Part shown: positions 19,334 to 33,025 of the stretch, one piece after another
How positions within the stretch are numbered: the stretch's first letter is position 1
How the letters are laid out: every line of letters begins with the position of its first letter
Origin: Pycnopodia helianthoides
Lineage: Eukaryota; Echinodermata; Asteroidea; Forcipulatida; Asteriidae
Length of the DNA stretch: 64,000 nucleotides
Direction: 5' to 3'
NCBI GenBank assembly: GCA_032158295.1
Contig: CM063251.1
Location: 13,157,757-13,221,756, forward strand
Notes under the pieces: model-generated
Seen by the model: the letters and a program-made list of their open reading frames with translations, nothing else
The model's database searches: none
Told to the model about the DNA's origin: nothing
Position numbers and translations under genes: made by a program

Positions 19334-22300
19334 GTAAGTTGCAATATTCAATCTCTTAATATTTTTTTTAATCCACTTTTCCTGTCCGTTTTGTGATGTC
19401 CGTCATTCCATGGTCATTCGTTCCACACATCTTTACTGCGTCGTTGTAACGCGAACACCAGTTGAATCGATGGGAAATGTCTTAATTGTCTCGTCTTGTT
19501 TTTTATACTTCTTCAAGTGTATCAATAAAATTTGTTTTCTTCCGTTGCGCATTGTAGTTTGCGAGTTTAACAAGGCGATGCCAACTATTTACCCACAATT
19601 GCCCAACAATATCCTTGACCAATATGACTATGAATGAGCACCTTGGGAATAGGGGTGAGTTATTAATTCACTATTAGTATATCGTGAGTTTAGAATACGA
19701 TTAATAATCAGGGTTGATTAATTATATCATAGTTCATGTTTTTACCAGGTTGTTGTTATGAGAGGATGGGGGGGGGGGGGGGGTGTTGGACAGGTTGGGG
19801 ACAGCATATTCATTGCTATGGTGACCCAACACCTTCTGCTAACACGTTCGGAGCGTTGCCTGACTCTTCCTGTGCATCTTCATCACCAACAGAGCGTCGT
19901 TAACTCTGTATTATTAGTTATACTGAATTGGTTTACTCGAGTAATCACCTTTAAAAAGAACTGCAATTTCATCTTCTTTTGACACCCAGAATTCTTTACA
20001 CTCCCTCATGACTCATTATCCCACTTGTCTTTTAGTGGACGTAGCAGGTGATTTTGTTTAAAGGTCTGACGGTTGAATTTATTAAATACCGGGAAGATGG
20101 AGGAGTCTTAAGACGTTAAGGTTGTCCATGCTGCTGTCTTGTAGTCTTCTCACTGTTGACTTCTATTGAGCTACCTGACGCCGCTAGCAGGTTCAGGTAT
20201 TGACATTGAATACATCCCCTCCGTACATCTGGCTTCATAGCGGCCGAGTCCGTTCCCTTGCCGGGAGCTACCCTGCCTGTGAGATAATAAGTGTCAGATT
20301 TCTATCATGTGAAAATAAAGATGCCTGCAATGCAAATATGATTGTATGGATTAGTTGTATTTGGACGCATAAATTTCATTAAGAGTTTGGATTAGGGTTT
20401 TGAGTTTGATGGAAATTGTTTCGTCGCCATCGATGGATCTGTACGTACTTCCACCCCCTTAGGCGTTATGGATCGTGAGTAAGCCCAGCAACTGTCTCTC
20501 ATGCCATTGTGTCGATGCCTTGATCCGATTCTAACAACAATAGGGATCCTACAGGGATGATTATGTAAGTTCGTTGATACAGGGCCATTGGACCATTCAC
20601 AACCATGTCAATGGAGACTAATGAAATTTAGGGAACCATAGATCCTTGGAACTGTCTTCATTCATAGATTAAGGTACAGGTAGATTGTACCATACTGTAA
20701 ACCTGTTAAAGGGGGTACACTATTGAACGCTTAGGGAGGAAGGGACCACAGCCTGACTAGCCCTAAATTCAGAGGGCAGAATCAAAAGAAACTCTCTATG
20801 ATGACCAGAAGCTAACTTCAATTTGTTGTACATACACTCCATCCCAAGTCCGTCATCAGTTATGTCCACTTATGCCATTGTCCACAAGTTCTCTCTGGAC
20901 ATTCAGTTGTGTGGCTTGAGCCGATTAAGCCCTCTGGAAGAACAGCTAGTGGGGACCCCCGCTCTATGCAAACAAAAACTAACAACTCTCTCCGCTTTGG
21001 AAACACATCTCTGAAACTGATCTACTCTGTGGAAAATAAAGTAATCTTAAAATCCCCTTCCATCCTAAGACCCCATTATCATTTCAAGGGATTACTCGCC
21101 AACGCTGGAAAAACTTCTCATGTCAGTCAGTCACCTTGATGCACCTGTAACTCAAAACATTGTGGGTTTAATTGGAGATAGAAGTGTGGAGGTTTCCTGT
21201 TCATATTAATTTGAAGAAGTGAACATGAAATGTGTGCACCGTGAAAAGCATCCAGTTGTTTGTCACAAAGAATCAAAACTTCCTCTGAAAAAGAAATTGA
21301 TAGTCATCAGTTTTCTAGGACTTTGGGTGAAGTGATCGATAAATCTGCACAATTTACCTCTGTCAGATGGCCTCTTGTGTTGGCACAAATAGGGCACTAT
21401 CTGCTGTGAAGTACAGACAAAAAAGTCATAATTCTCACAAATTACTGTGATGAGTGTTGACTTCACTAATATTTTACTCATGAATTATTGTTTGAGGGCA
21501 TACAAACAAGCTCTGTAAGTGCCTATCATCGCTGATGTATGTACACTTTATGTACACAGTCGAGCATGATATGTATAGAGCACTTGAAGCAACGGTCAAA
21601 GACCGTGCCAAACCAACGCATCAGCATTTTCCTGTGGTTATTTGCTTTTCTTAGGCAGATTTAACCGCTCTTTAGTCCCCATATAAAATTGAAATGGGCC
21701 ACTGCCGCGAGGTATCACCGGTCATATATGAGCATTTTTTTGTTACTGTGTAGATGTTGCTGGTATAATGGCCCGCAGTGTTTAGGGGGGATTTTTAATG
21801 CCCTTCTTGTTGTCGGAGGTACAATAATGGCACGGTGATGTTAATTTATTCAGTCTGAATACTGAAAGAAACTAACCTGATCCGGTAAGAATAGCCGTTG
21901 GTTTGCTGCAGGCTTTCAGGTCATAACGGGCTTGTGATCAGTATGCCATGTGATAAAAAGAGGTGATTTTGATGTTAAACATGGGTTGGAGAATCTGTTA
22001 TCACTGGGATATTTTGAAGGACTACTTAGGTGTAACAGGTTGTATTTATTTATAACTCGACATGATGTCCATGTGAGGTTTATTTAATCAAGTGACAACA
22101 CTCTGTACCGTTAGTAAAACTATAAGCGATGTAATTCATGACAAATTTTTTTTTCAAATTGTAAGCCAACATTTCAACATCAAATTCTTATCAAGATCGA
22201 AGCTGTGGCTTTATTTCTGTTTTGGGGAAGAGGGACAAATTAATATTAGTATTAACAGAATGAAAACTTGATGAAGATGTTATCACAAAATTACTTGCAA

Positions 22301-25300
22301 TATCTTGTTGGGGCACTTTTTAGGTTAATTTCTCACTTAAAAAAAAAACTATTTTTCATCTTCAATCTTTCAATTCTTTTGTTTACAAAAATTTCAAGAA
22401 AAAGCACAGTTGGACTGAATTAATTGCTCACTGGAGATGTTTGTTAGAACTATAGGATCGTGAGTCTTGTTTTGAAACCACCTGTCTGACAACAGATCCT
22501 CTGTGGGTTACTCTTTATGTGCAGTTTGCCCTCCAATGACCCCGCTGGGATATACTATGTGTGAATCAGTGTCCCATCATCCCTGCAGTAATTGCCCTCC
22601 CTGCATGATATTAACAAAATGTGTCCGGCAGCCACTTGTATTCAGCAGCTTCAGCTTGTTTACATACTATTGTATTTTTTTTTTTTTCCTTTCTGGATGT
22701 TGAGTGACTACATTAGTATTTCCTTACTAGTATACCTTTGCACTAGTTGCTATTTTTCCCAGAAAAAAAAATCATACATCTGATGAAAACAGCCGGCCTA
22801 CTGGTTCAGGTGAACTGTGCAGTCGTTGAGTGACAAGTGCATGATCGGTGACATTTTGTTTGGAATGTCGCTGCAGCAAAGCTGTCACAAGTGTCATATG
22901 ATGGGCTTAAAAGACAACTTTTTTTGTCAAGAGGTGTTTTAGGTTGACATTCTCCGGTGAGAATAAACTAAACACGCATCAATCTAGGATAATGGCTCTC
23001 AAGTTTTACTTGTTGATACTTCCATAAATCAATAGTGCCCTTGTCCTAGTTTACCACATCAGGAAGTTTAGAATGTCAGAACTTATGGACTTTTAATCAG
23101 TAAGTGGTCCTTATTCCTTGCCTCTGTGCGCCATGAGAATTTTCTCAGAGAAAAAAAAGTTATACATTTCAGAAATATGTAAAAGTACAACAAGCGTCAG
23201 TTTCTCTGGTTCTGAATCTCATAAATTTTCCCTTTACTATAAATATTGTGCTATACAAAAGAGGAAAGAAATTCCCTCTTATTTTGTTGGGGGGGGGGTC
23301 TCAAATGGGAAATATTTAATACATATAATTAACTCTAAGAAAAGTACAAGCATGCTCATTTAAGGGAAGGCACAACAACCAGAGATGTTCATCATGTGTT
23401 GTTGTTGGTGTTGTGGATAGACTTGGTCTAGTTTATTGATATGAATATGTGGCTGTCCTTGGGGTATTGTGTGATACATGTACTGGTAGCCAAGTCTAGA
23501 GTCTACATAATACACACCCCTGTATCCCTGTGGACAGTCATGGGTGATTGCTTTAATCACTCTGTAGAGCATCATTTCACCAAGAAACAACAGAGCAGCG
23601 TTCATGGTCAGCTCATGAAGCCTGGTGGGGTGGACAAATTCATACCCTCACATGTCAGAGCTATGGAGCATTTATTGCCGGTAATGCACGCGATAAAAAC
23701 AGACGATGCATTGTTAAGAGGCCAGTCTTTCAAAAGAATTACATACTTTTTGTTTCTAACATACAATGTATTCGACACGTATAGTGACAGAAAGGGAAGA
23801 CTTGAATTTTTGACACCGTCGCAGCATGGCTGGGGAAAAGCACAGTCGAGAGGGATACAAAGCAAAAACAAAATACCCCTCAGCAAAACCAAGAAATGTT
23901 CCACAAGAATCCATCATAATATAATGCACTTCATTATTCCCAATCGCATAACTGGAGCAAACGGACCATGTATGTGCATGTGACTCACATGCCCAAACAG
24001 AGAGAGTTTGCCTTTGGGAAGTTGGGAAGAAAAAATAATCAAACCATGTACAATGATTAAGTCACGCCAAAATACACGCTTTATTGCCCCAATCTGCCAG
24101 CACAAACAGAGATTTAAACGTTCCTGGGTGAGATCATTATTTACCTGTTGGGTCAAAGGGTTCCCATGATTGGCACCTTGGAGTGTTATTAAGGTCAGCT
24201 CTGATTGTATGTGGTTAAACGTCTGAGTAAATTCTAAAGAAAAGCAGAAATTAAAGTTATGGGTGCGCTTGCACTGTGTGTGTTGGACTGAGAGATAGAG
24301 GGATTGAAGCTTTTGTTGAAATAAAACAAAATGACTCTCACCACAGATATAACAAATAGCCATCTTAATAAAGATTGTTGTTTGTTTGTATGAAGTGTTT
24401 TGTCCACACTGTTTGCAGTGTCTCCTTTAATTCCGGCTCCATGCTTTTTCTCGCCACCTGTACACAATTCCATTCTGCATGAACTGCATGCATTACATAA
24501 AAAATGTAACCCCTAAGAAGCACTTCACCCCAGGCAAGTAGAGGGAGGGTTAGAAATCATTCACTGACCCAGCTGATGAAATAATGGAAGAACAAACACG
24601 ACAGTTCTTGTTTCCTTCAAGGAACTACATTACCTCAACAGATTAAAGATGATGTGGATTCACTTCCTTCAAGAAATTTCATTTGCATGTAATACACAGG
24701 CGCCTAAGAGCAAGAATTGTTTGATGATTTTTTTTTTTTTTTGCATTCACAAAAGCTTTTAACCTATTTTCATATTTTCAAATGAAGGGGAAATAACCAC
24801 TCATTTCTTGAAATCTGTTAAAATAATTATAGATGCCAGACCTTAACCCAATTTATGGCTTCTTCTTAATGGATACCAAATAGACATACATTAGTAGTCG
24901 GACTACAGCGTGTATGTAGCATACATATGATTTTCTTATCTTGTGCAGAAATCCTCTTTTGAAATGTCGATATTAAAATGACAAAATTGGCCCCCTGCTT
25001 GACTTAAGCCTCTAATGTTTTGGAATATGGCCAGAGCTACAAATCTAACCATGTAGCATATGATTCATCAGCGATGTTTTTCAGAACGAGGAGCCGCAAT
25101 GCTATCAATGGGCAGTAGTATTATCAATCCATAGGGCTATAGCAGACTGATCGGGTTGAAAATGGAGTCAAACAGAAAAAACTCATGGGAACACCTCGCA
25201 TATAGAACCTCATTTATTTGCCACGATAAACAGCCCTACAGTGAAGCACCCTAATAACACCTGAGAATAAACTACTGCACGCTTTAAACCGCGCAGGCAA

Positions 25301-26978
25301 TGCAGTATCATACCTGGGCAAATTTATGTATTGCACCCTGTTCTCATACATGTTGATTGCTTGTCTATTTTCCCACACGGGGCACGTTTGAGATGAATTC
25401 TAATCCAAGTACAGAAAAGGTGCATGGCTGAATCAGATTAAGTGCACACTGGGAACAATTCATAGGTCTTGGGGCAGCGTCCGAAGAAAAGGTAGTCGTC
25501 TTGTATTGAATTGTTTGAGCTATGGGGGGGACTGTGTGTGCATGTGTGTACACGTAACTTTGAAGCCAATTGTCCGAGTGAAAAGGGTGCCATAGCAATC
25601 TATTATTCATTCTGTACATGCGGTCTGGTTGCTTTTATCTCGTCGACTCGAACACCATAATGATGGGATGAGGAAGCAGTGACAATGACAAGTGATTGAT
25701 AGTCCCTGCCTCCGTCACCAATGTTTCCCTGAAATATTCATCCTTCTGCAGTATAATCCCCCCCCCCTCCTCTCTCCCTCTCTTTCTCTTACAAATGCTG
25801 GGGTGCTTGCTCCTGACGGACATGTTTTACATGCAGATTGGTTGAACTATGTATAATCATGCAGGAAGGATTCCCCCCACCATCCATGGTTAAATCATTA
25901 GGCCATGCAGTTTGTACCCAGCCGTGGGAAGTGAAGTCGGGCAGTACTCTCAGAAATACGCTAACCTTAGTGTTGAAAATTTACTCTGAAAACAACAAAA
26001 CATTCTAAGAATTTGGTTTCAGACAAGTGGCAAGTTTACATCTCATTCAACCGGCTTATTCAAACAAGTTGTAGCAGCAACTGAGTCCTCATTGTTCGCT
26101 GAAGTCATAACAGTTCGCTGTGCATTAACTTGCCCCAGGCTTTTGAGGTTTTTGTCTTTTTAGTTGTTTTGGTTTTTTTTATTGAAGAAAATGAACCATT
26201 GCTTAGTCATAGGCAACACTAGTGGCTTTGTGACAGCAGCGTGGATAGAGGATTTTTCAAAGAGAATTGTCTGGGATGATTAAAATATATATAAGGCACC
26301 CACCACATCACTCTTAAGACAAACAGCTACAGGTTAACATACACTGTTCCGGGACCTGTGGCAGTATCCCACGCTCAGCATATTGACATGTTCAATATGA
26401 ACACTGTGTCCTAAGGAACCGCTAATTAATGAAGTCTCAACAAAGTCATCCGCGAACCTCTTTATTCAAATATTTGTGCAAAATACACTACATGGCAGAC
26501 TCGTCCTTATCACCGTGAGGATTGTAGAGCTCTGTCACTGAAATGCTGGTAATCATTCCTTTAGAGGTTGCATTAGCTGGGATTACTATGTGAAGAAATA
26601 AACCTTAGAAATACTGGATGTTGTTGTATGCAAAGTTGTTTTTGGTTTTTTAGACTTGTCAAAATGATTTGATATCAAACAGATTTGGCTGTAAGTGGAA
26701 ACTGCCGGCATTCCATATCGAAATTAAAATGACAACAATCATAACATGCATTATCCTGAACCTGATGTTTTAGGTAAATGTTGTTGATCAAAACTGTATT
26801 AAGAGCGTAGCTTCACATGGATTTTACCACCAGTTCACCAACATGTGTTAATGTTATTGATTTGTGAAAAGTAGATTATACCAGCTCTCACTAATTGCAC
26901 AGTATCCTTTGATTTCGTCAAAGCTTTTGACATTTGGAAATGCGTTCAAAATTCTACTTGATGTTTTTAAGATGGTGT
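19334..26978 (+). other. inferred intron, first part
   Basis: Begins with the GTAAGT donor. Contains a 16-G run at 19768-19783, T runs near 22676-22687 and 24727-24742, and a C run near 25759. No second exon with both splice sites and a convincing frame was found. The stretch 23360-24363 is unusually open on both strands (180 codons plus at 23441; 149, 98 and 81 codons minus) but resembles no protein I know. A DR1-like nuclear-receptor motif (GGGTCAAAGGG) lies near 24151. That this is intron rather than intergenic is inferred only from the donor. Confidence 0.35.
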
Positions 26979-27439
26979 TTAAAGGGATGTGCACAACATT
27001 GATTTAAATTGTACTTATTTTTTATGCAAGTCGCCCATCGCAAGGCACAAAAGGCCACTCGAGGTGTGGGCTACACAAAAGAGATAGAAAAAGAAAGCAT
27101 CGGTAAGATTGGCAAAAGAAGTGTTCACAGATTTGCGCACATAAATTACAGGGTATGAATATGGTCATGGTGAAAAACTTCCCCTGAAATTTTTTTCCCT
27201 GAAATGGTTGGTTTGGGGGAAATTAGTAAAACAATTACTATTGGTCTTGCAGCGTGTCCCAAAATTAAATTTGTTTGTGAAGACATTTAATGGGGTTCTT
27301 CACTGTTTTCTTGTGACTCTGATGACCGATCGAGCTTCAACTTTCACTTGTTCGTTATTTCATGTATGTTGGGTCACACTAAGTGAAGATACTGGTGACT
27401 AGTGGTCTTTGACAATTACCTTTTGGCCGCGTGCTTTAA
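26979..27439 (-). mobile_element. TTAA-flanked MITE, family C, copy 1
   Basis: Left end TTAAAGGGATGTGCACAACATTG, right end GTGCTTTAA. Internal words GAAAAACTTCCCCTGAAAT and AAAACAATTACTATTGGTCTTG parallel 44511-44845. On the minus strand it carries a diverged core (AAGCTCGATCGGTCATCAGAG) at about 27315-27340, followed by the ACATGAAATAACGAAC part. Non-coding. Confidence 0.6.
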
Positions 27440-28746
27440 GAATGCATCGCAACTGAGTGCCCGGCAAGAATGTGTGCTCCATATTAAAAAAGCATTTGGA
27501 ACCATTTCTTATGAAGTGTTGGTTATTTTAATAACCACACTGATTCTCTGAGAGGTTTGCTGTACTTTTCCTCCCTGTCATGTGCTTTTATCAATCACTC
27601 TTGTGGGAGATCCACACCAGTAACTGGAAGATGTTTTTCCCATCATTGAAGACTTCTCAGGGAGACTTAACAATTCGGGAAGATGGCTCAGATTCAAGGA
27701 TGCGCTGAAGATGATCTGATTTGTCGGGGAGATGCTGCATTATTATGTAGAAGCTTGGACTGACTGGCCTTTTAACCGAGCCCAAGGTGATGGCTTTCCA
27801 CCACAACAAGTTGGTTTTATTTTTCCTTTTTGTCCGTCGGCACTGACAGCTCTCGCTAGCACTGTGGAAAAGAAAAGCATAAATTCTGAACGTGAAAGGA
27901 GTCCCCACTCTCCACATCTAGAAAATATTATGCTGATTTTCTACTGACTTTGCAGAAAGGCTTGTGATTGCATCAAACAATAAACAGTCTTAAAATTTAG
28001 TCTTCGTGATACATGTAGTGGCCTTTTCAGAATTGTTAAAATTGTTTTTGCGGAACAATTTTTTCGTCTAAAAACATAATCGATAGTTTGATCAGTGAAT
28101 AATTTTTAATCCCCAGAGACAGTTTGATTTGTTTGTTTTATTTGATAATAAGACGAATGTCTTAAGTAAAATTGTTATTCACAAGATTGTTTGTCTTTTT
28201 CTCAAGTACCTCATCACATTTCAGTCACTTAACATTGAGGGAGGATTAAGTTATCATTTCCTTATCGCGGAAGCAAAACGATCACAAAAGAATGATGCTC
28301 AAATAAACCAACAATGATGCCCCGCTGAAAGGATTTCCATTTCCTCATTCCAAGATTTTAAACATCTTAAAGGAATCCAAGCATTCTGACACCTCACAGT
28401 GTTTCTGTTGTGGAGGTAGTTGGTTTTTTAAGTGACACTATAAAACTGTCTCTTCCATGGTATTAAATGTTATAAATATTTCACTGTGTGTGTGTGTGTA
28501 TGTGAGTAGGTGACAGACATCCGCAGCAGGTTTTTTTTTCCTTTTTTGGAAGGGTGAGAATCCCTTGTCCCTCAGCCCGTCTCAAGTTAATCCCTCTGAA
28601 GCTTGTGTAGTGTTTGGACAAACTACGGCAGAAAGGAGGAAGAAAACATCGCAGCAGCATTAATAACAGCCATGTAGCTCAGCTGTTGGAACGGGGCTAG
28701 TTGGAATTCCTACGAAGGTTAAGGCCCAGAATATATAGTCTGACCT
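27440..28746. other. unassigned non-coding DNA
   Basis: (TG)n run near 28485-28500. A plus frame at 27732-27947 and its minus overlap lack recognisable content. A faint tRNA A-box look-alike near 28673 has no matching B box. Confidence 0.35.
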
Positions 28747-28998
28747 GGGCCCACTATCATTCCTCTGCTTACGGAAGTTAGAAACTTGTGTTTACAGTGG
28801 CAGATACAACCGCTCTTAACATTTAAGCATATTTCACGGGTTAGCAAGGAACTTTTTGCTTGGGCGCATGCGTACTTTACATTACAAAGCATACTTTGCT
28901 TACACAGCTAGCGCAGAAATTTCATGTTAACTCTGTTTGCAGAGAGTGGTGACTGTAAGCGCAGAATTCCGCAGCAGGCAGAGCCATGATATTGGGCC
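28747..28998. mobile_element. GGGCCC-ended repeat, 252 bp
   Basis: Starts GGGCCCACTATCATTCCTCTGC and ends GCAGAGCCATGATATTGGGCC, imperfect inverted termini of the GGCCCAATTTCATAGAGC type. Interior words (CGCATGCGTAC, GTGGTGACTGTAAGCGCAGAA) have the look of an established echinoderm repeat, from memory. Non-coding. Confidence 0.55.
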
Positions 28999-29341
28999 AT
29001 GCTGATGTGAATTAAGGTTGATTACGTCTCAATTCAGTAAGACGGAGGCTTTCAAAGGATAACCAACTCTTGGGTTTTTGAGCAATGAGATATTCTGAGG
29101 CTTGAGAAAGTTGTACATTCCGACATGTACATATCTGGTTAAACTTTGACTTTGTAATGCAAGGACCGTGTCTGCCAATGACACTTGCCAACTTGACTCT
29201 AATTTGTAGTAGGTCACAGATTGGATCTTGTCACCTGAAAGGCTTTTTATGCATCGTTAGTGGACCGTTCTGTGTATGAAGTGGATTCATTAATTATTTT
29301 TAAATTGAATCATTCGCTGGCTTTGAATGAAAGATAAACAT
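28999..29341. other. unassigned non-coding DNA
   Basis: Nothing recognised. Confidence 0.3.
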
Positions 29342-29492
29342 TGCCAGCCTGCAATTATTATGATATCATATAGTGAATGAATCCCTACATACATATATGC
29401 AGAGTTAGTTCTGTGCACAGTTGTGCCACCATACACAACCCATGCACTTTAATGTTTTCAAATGGTTGGTCAACTCGCTAGAAAATGCCACC
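29342..29492 (+). repeat. repeat shared with 54357-54565
   Basis: GCCAGCCTGCAATTATTATGATATCA, AGTTGTGCCACCATACACAACCC, TTTTCAAATGGTTGGTCAACTCGCT and AAAATGCCACC match, in order, the 54.4-kb repeat. The 54.4-kb locus has two copies of the first part; this one has one. Confidence 0.65.
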
Positions 29493-32400
29493 ATGAGTAG
29501 GTTTCTTTTAAAAACACAATTCTGTTGACTTTTATTGGTTTAAAAAACTCTGTTTCTTTTAAATTTTCCTCCTCTTCTCTCGGTGTAGCTCAGGGGAAAG
29601 GGCAAAGTTTTAAGTGACATTTTGACGACACCTTGATGGAAGAAATTTTGATGAAATAATCAAATATGGGGGATTCAAAGGGCTTTTTTGTTACTTCATT
29701 TTGTCTTTTGACAATGAAGGTGTTTACATCTACAACAAGGACTGAGTATGTAGCGTATATTACATCAGTAAAAAGTGAACATCCAAAACTGATTGTTCGA
29801 TAAGACACCTTTTAAGTATGAATTCTGTCTTCCTCCTTTTTAACCTTGGAAATGCGCATCTCAGTCCCCAGTCCACATCAGTGAAGTTGTAAACAAGATG
29901 ATGTCAACAAAAAGTCCTTGATTCTGATCTGTTTTTGATCTCAATATAACCACACTCAAAATTTTCTGTGAGGCATCTCTTAATCAGCACCTTCACGTAT
30001 ATGAGCATTCTGTCAAGGATAGCGCTTGCTAAAAATTGCACCAAATTGCAGGTTTATTACTAAAATTAGAGGAGTAGAATTCTCGAAGTAAAAAACCTCC
30101 CAGTAATATTTAACCTTGTGCGCAAATTGGGTGTGATGTGAATGGTTCATCAAGGGGTGGAAAGAAGAGACTTTGAGAAGCCCGGTCTCTTGCAAACTCC
30201 CCAAACATGGCTGGCTGTGTGAAGATATCGCAAAGAGCTATAAAAAAAGTTTTTTTTTAAGCATTGCCCGATGCTAAGTAGGAAACCCACTAGAAGTCTG
30301 TAGGCTATGCTGAACTGAGTACTTGGTGGCAAGGATTGAATGGCTTATTAGGGCAGCTGTAACTGGAGATGCCCACTGTGCTACACTGAATACACTTGAG
30401 GTAGCAGTATTTTTCTTAAGGAGGGCTGCCTTGCTCCTTAAAAGAAAAACACTGCTGAGGAGGAATTGCTTGAGCGCAGATATTTGAACGGTTCACTTTT
30501 GGATGAATATGCTATTGTAATTTTATATCGACCCCTTCATTTTTAGATGTTTGAAAGTTGTGATATTTGTTGTAATAAGATACACTGGAAATGTGTGCTT
30601 AAGGTGGCCAGGGCACTTACGCACTTGTCAGATTTTTCTTTTAGATGGAATATTTTTAGTTTTATGGAAATCAGAGGCATATTCCAAAAAAAAAACACGG
30701 CTACATTATGTGGGAGGACGTCAGCTCTGTTTTTGTAATCAAAATGTCTATTTTGCATGGGGCTCTTGTAATCTGAAGGTGCCCACACAGTGTAGAGTTT
30801 TTAAATATCCTTTCTATGAAAAGGTCGCCCTTAGGTGTTGAGTGTTGATGTGGATATCACCATGATGTCATGGATATTGGCTGTTTAGAAATGGTCTTTA
30901 CTGAGTCGTAGAAATTGTTGCAGGAAATTCCAAGCCACTGGTTAGACTGCGACTTTCCTTAAATAGAGTTTGCATGCCCCAAATCCTACTTGCAAAAAAA
31001 CACTCAATGTAATGTAAAATGTCACCAGAAACCTGCAAACAATTCTTGTTGTCGAAAAAGAAATCCCCTTTTGCTGTTTAGATGATTTTGTGTTTCAGCT
31101 TCCGTTCTTTTTGTTCCGCTTTCCCCTCCTCTCCCCTCGAACCCTTGACCCTTGGTATACACCCAACAAATATGCAACGCACACATGCAACGGATTGTGT
31201 CATGTCCAACCCTCCTTTACAATGCAATAACTAAATGACTAACCAAATTCATACAATAATTAGCCATAATTAACAGTGTCCTGTACTTAAGAGAAGATTG
31301 TCCTTCTCAAGATTTTATGTACATACATGTGCAGTTGTTTCCTTCCTCTGTGGCAAACTGCTCCCTTTTCCTCAACTTTCAAGAAAAAGTAGGTTCCTCC
31401 CCCACACAAAGGAGACTGCAATTTTCGTAGAAACTTGGGAGGTTTATCTGCTGTGTCATCTTCAGATTATGCTAGTCAGTGAATTTCAGCTTCGTTCCCG
31501 GCAAACGATTCGTATAGTGGTAGTTTAGGGTTCCAAGTCCAGGGTCAAGACTTCCCTTCTCGAGTCCATCCCCTCCTCTTTCTTGTTTTAACAGACTTTT
31601 AGACATTAGTGCCGTCCTTGTCGAGCGGTTGAGCATTGAATCATACGTTCCTCAGAGCATATGATGTTCTCCGAAAAAAACACCCCAAACAAGTCTGACT
31701 CACTCGGACTGCTTTTTTATATTTTATTGCAAAATCTACTCTTCCCCCCAAAGCCGAAGGCTTTCTTCCCCTTCTGACTTTACCGTTTTCCTCTCGATAA
31801 TTACCCGCATGGATGCACCTCGGTGCTGTGCAGGTCTTCTCTTATAAGGTGGGGAGGATGGGGGAAAATACGGCCTGACTTTAATAAGCTGTTGGATACG
31901 AGGACAAATTGTGATCAGTGAGGCGTGTGCATGCCTTCGCAACAAATTTGAGTGGAAAAGTTGTGTCGTAAAAGGAAAAGTGGATTCGGCGTCCATCACA
32001 GTCGCTGCAACGAAGGACGCTAAACCTTGACCTGATCATGACATGGGTTTTTTTTTTTTTTTTTGGTATATACATTTTTTAATTGGAGGACGGTTTATGC
32101 TGATTGACACGACAATAATCTGCAGCTTGTGAGTAAAATGCGATCAGGAATTTGTTAGTGTACGTGCTGCTATGCATGGATGCTCAGATCGACTCTGTTA
32201 GCAGCGTCTTGCTGTCATCTTCAATTTAATTGTTTTGCCTAATGATGCCTTCAATCAATATTAGGCATTGGGAAGAGGAGGGAGGGTTTACTTGCCTTGT
32301 CAAAATGGACACTGTTTGACACCACGGCGGTCAAATTATTCCACTTGTTACTTATAAGAGGAATAAACACTTGCGTTCCAGAGTTATTGTCCTCAATCAT

Positions 32401-32774
32401 CAAGTTATTACATTTTTATGTGCAAAAACTGACACAAGTTACTTGAACTACCTTCAGGCAAATCTTGTTTATATTTTCCCTGTAAATTTGTTTAAGTTTA
32501 AAACCGGAAACTTTTAAGACTTGCTTGAGCCTGAGGAAAGAAGGGTCTGATAACCCCCCCCCCCACCAGGTTGTGTAATGCCCGTATAAATGAATACTCT
32601 TTCACAATGTGACATTAAAGACTTGCTGACATTCATGGCTGTATCCTTTTTAACATTCAACATCCTCAAGAGGGAAATTCAAGATTAGGATTGTAGTTTG
32701 AGATAAAGTCTTGTTTGTACGAGTGTGAAAAGGGAACCACTTATACGCCTGTTAAACCGAGGGTTTAAAAATAA
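29493..32774. other. unassigned non-coding DNA, 3.3 kb
   Basis: T runs near 30249 and 32047, a C run near 32554. A diverged SINE-like scrap may lie near 30930-31000. Overlapping frames at 30543-30841 on both strands are AT-driven. Confidence 0.35.
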
Positions 32775-33025
32775 ATCTACTGACAATACGAAACGAGTTA
32801 TGAAATAGCCGTAGAAAACAGCGAGTGAATAATTCTGCTTGCTTCATGCAGTCTGCAGATGTAATATCTACAGACAATTTGAAATAAGTATGCAATAGTG
32901 AATGAACACACGCAGTAAATCACTCGGCTTGTTTCAAAAATTTATAGACAATTTGAAATAAGTGTGGTGAATTGAACACACACTCTAACAATAAATCATT
33001 CAGCCTGCTTCATGCAGTGTGCTTA
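32775..33025. repeat. three-unit tandem repeat of about 80-90 bp
   Basis: The word CTACWGACAATTTGAAATAAGT or a variant begins units at about 32778, 32869 and 32943. Each continues through a GAATGAACACAC-like word to AATAATTCTGCTTGCTTCATGCAG or a variant (32832, 32918, 32993). Units are diverged by substitutions and small gaps. Confidence 0.7.

Noticed and set aside
28671..28740. Possible tRNA-like head (TGTAGCTCAGCTGTTGGAAC)
   Set aside because: An A-box look-alike without a B box at the right distance and no second copy.
31610..31680. Possible tRNA-Ser-like head (GTCCTTGTCGAGCGGTTGAGC)
   Set aside because: No B box and no pairing acceptor strands.
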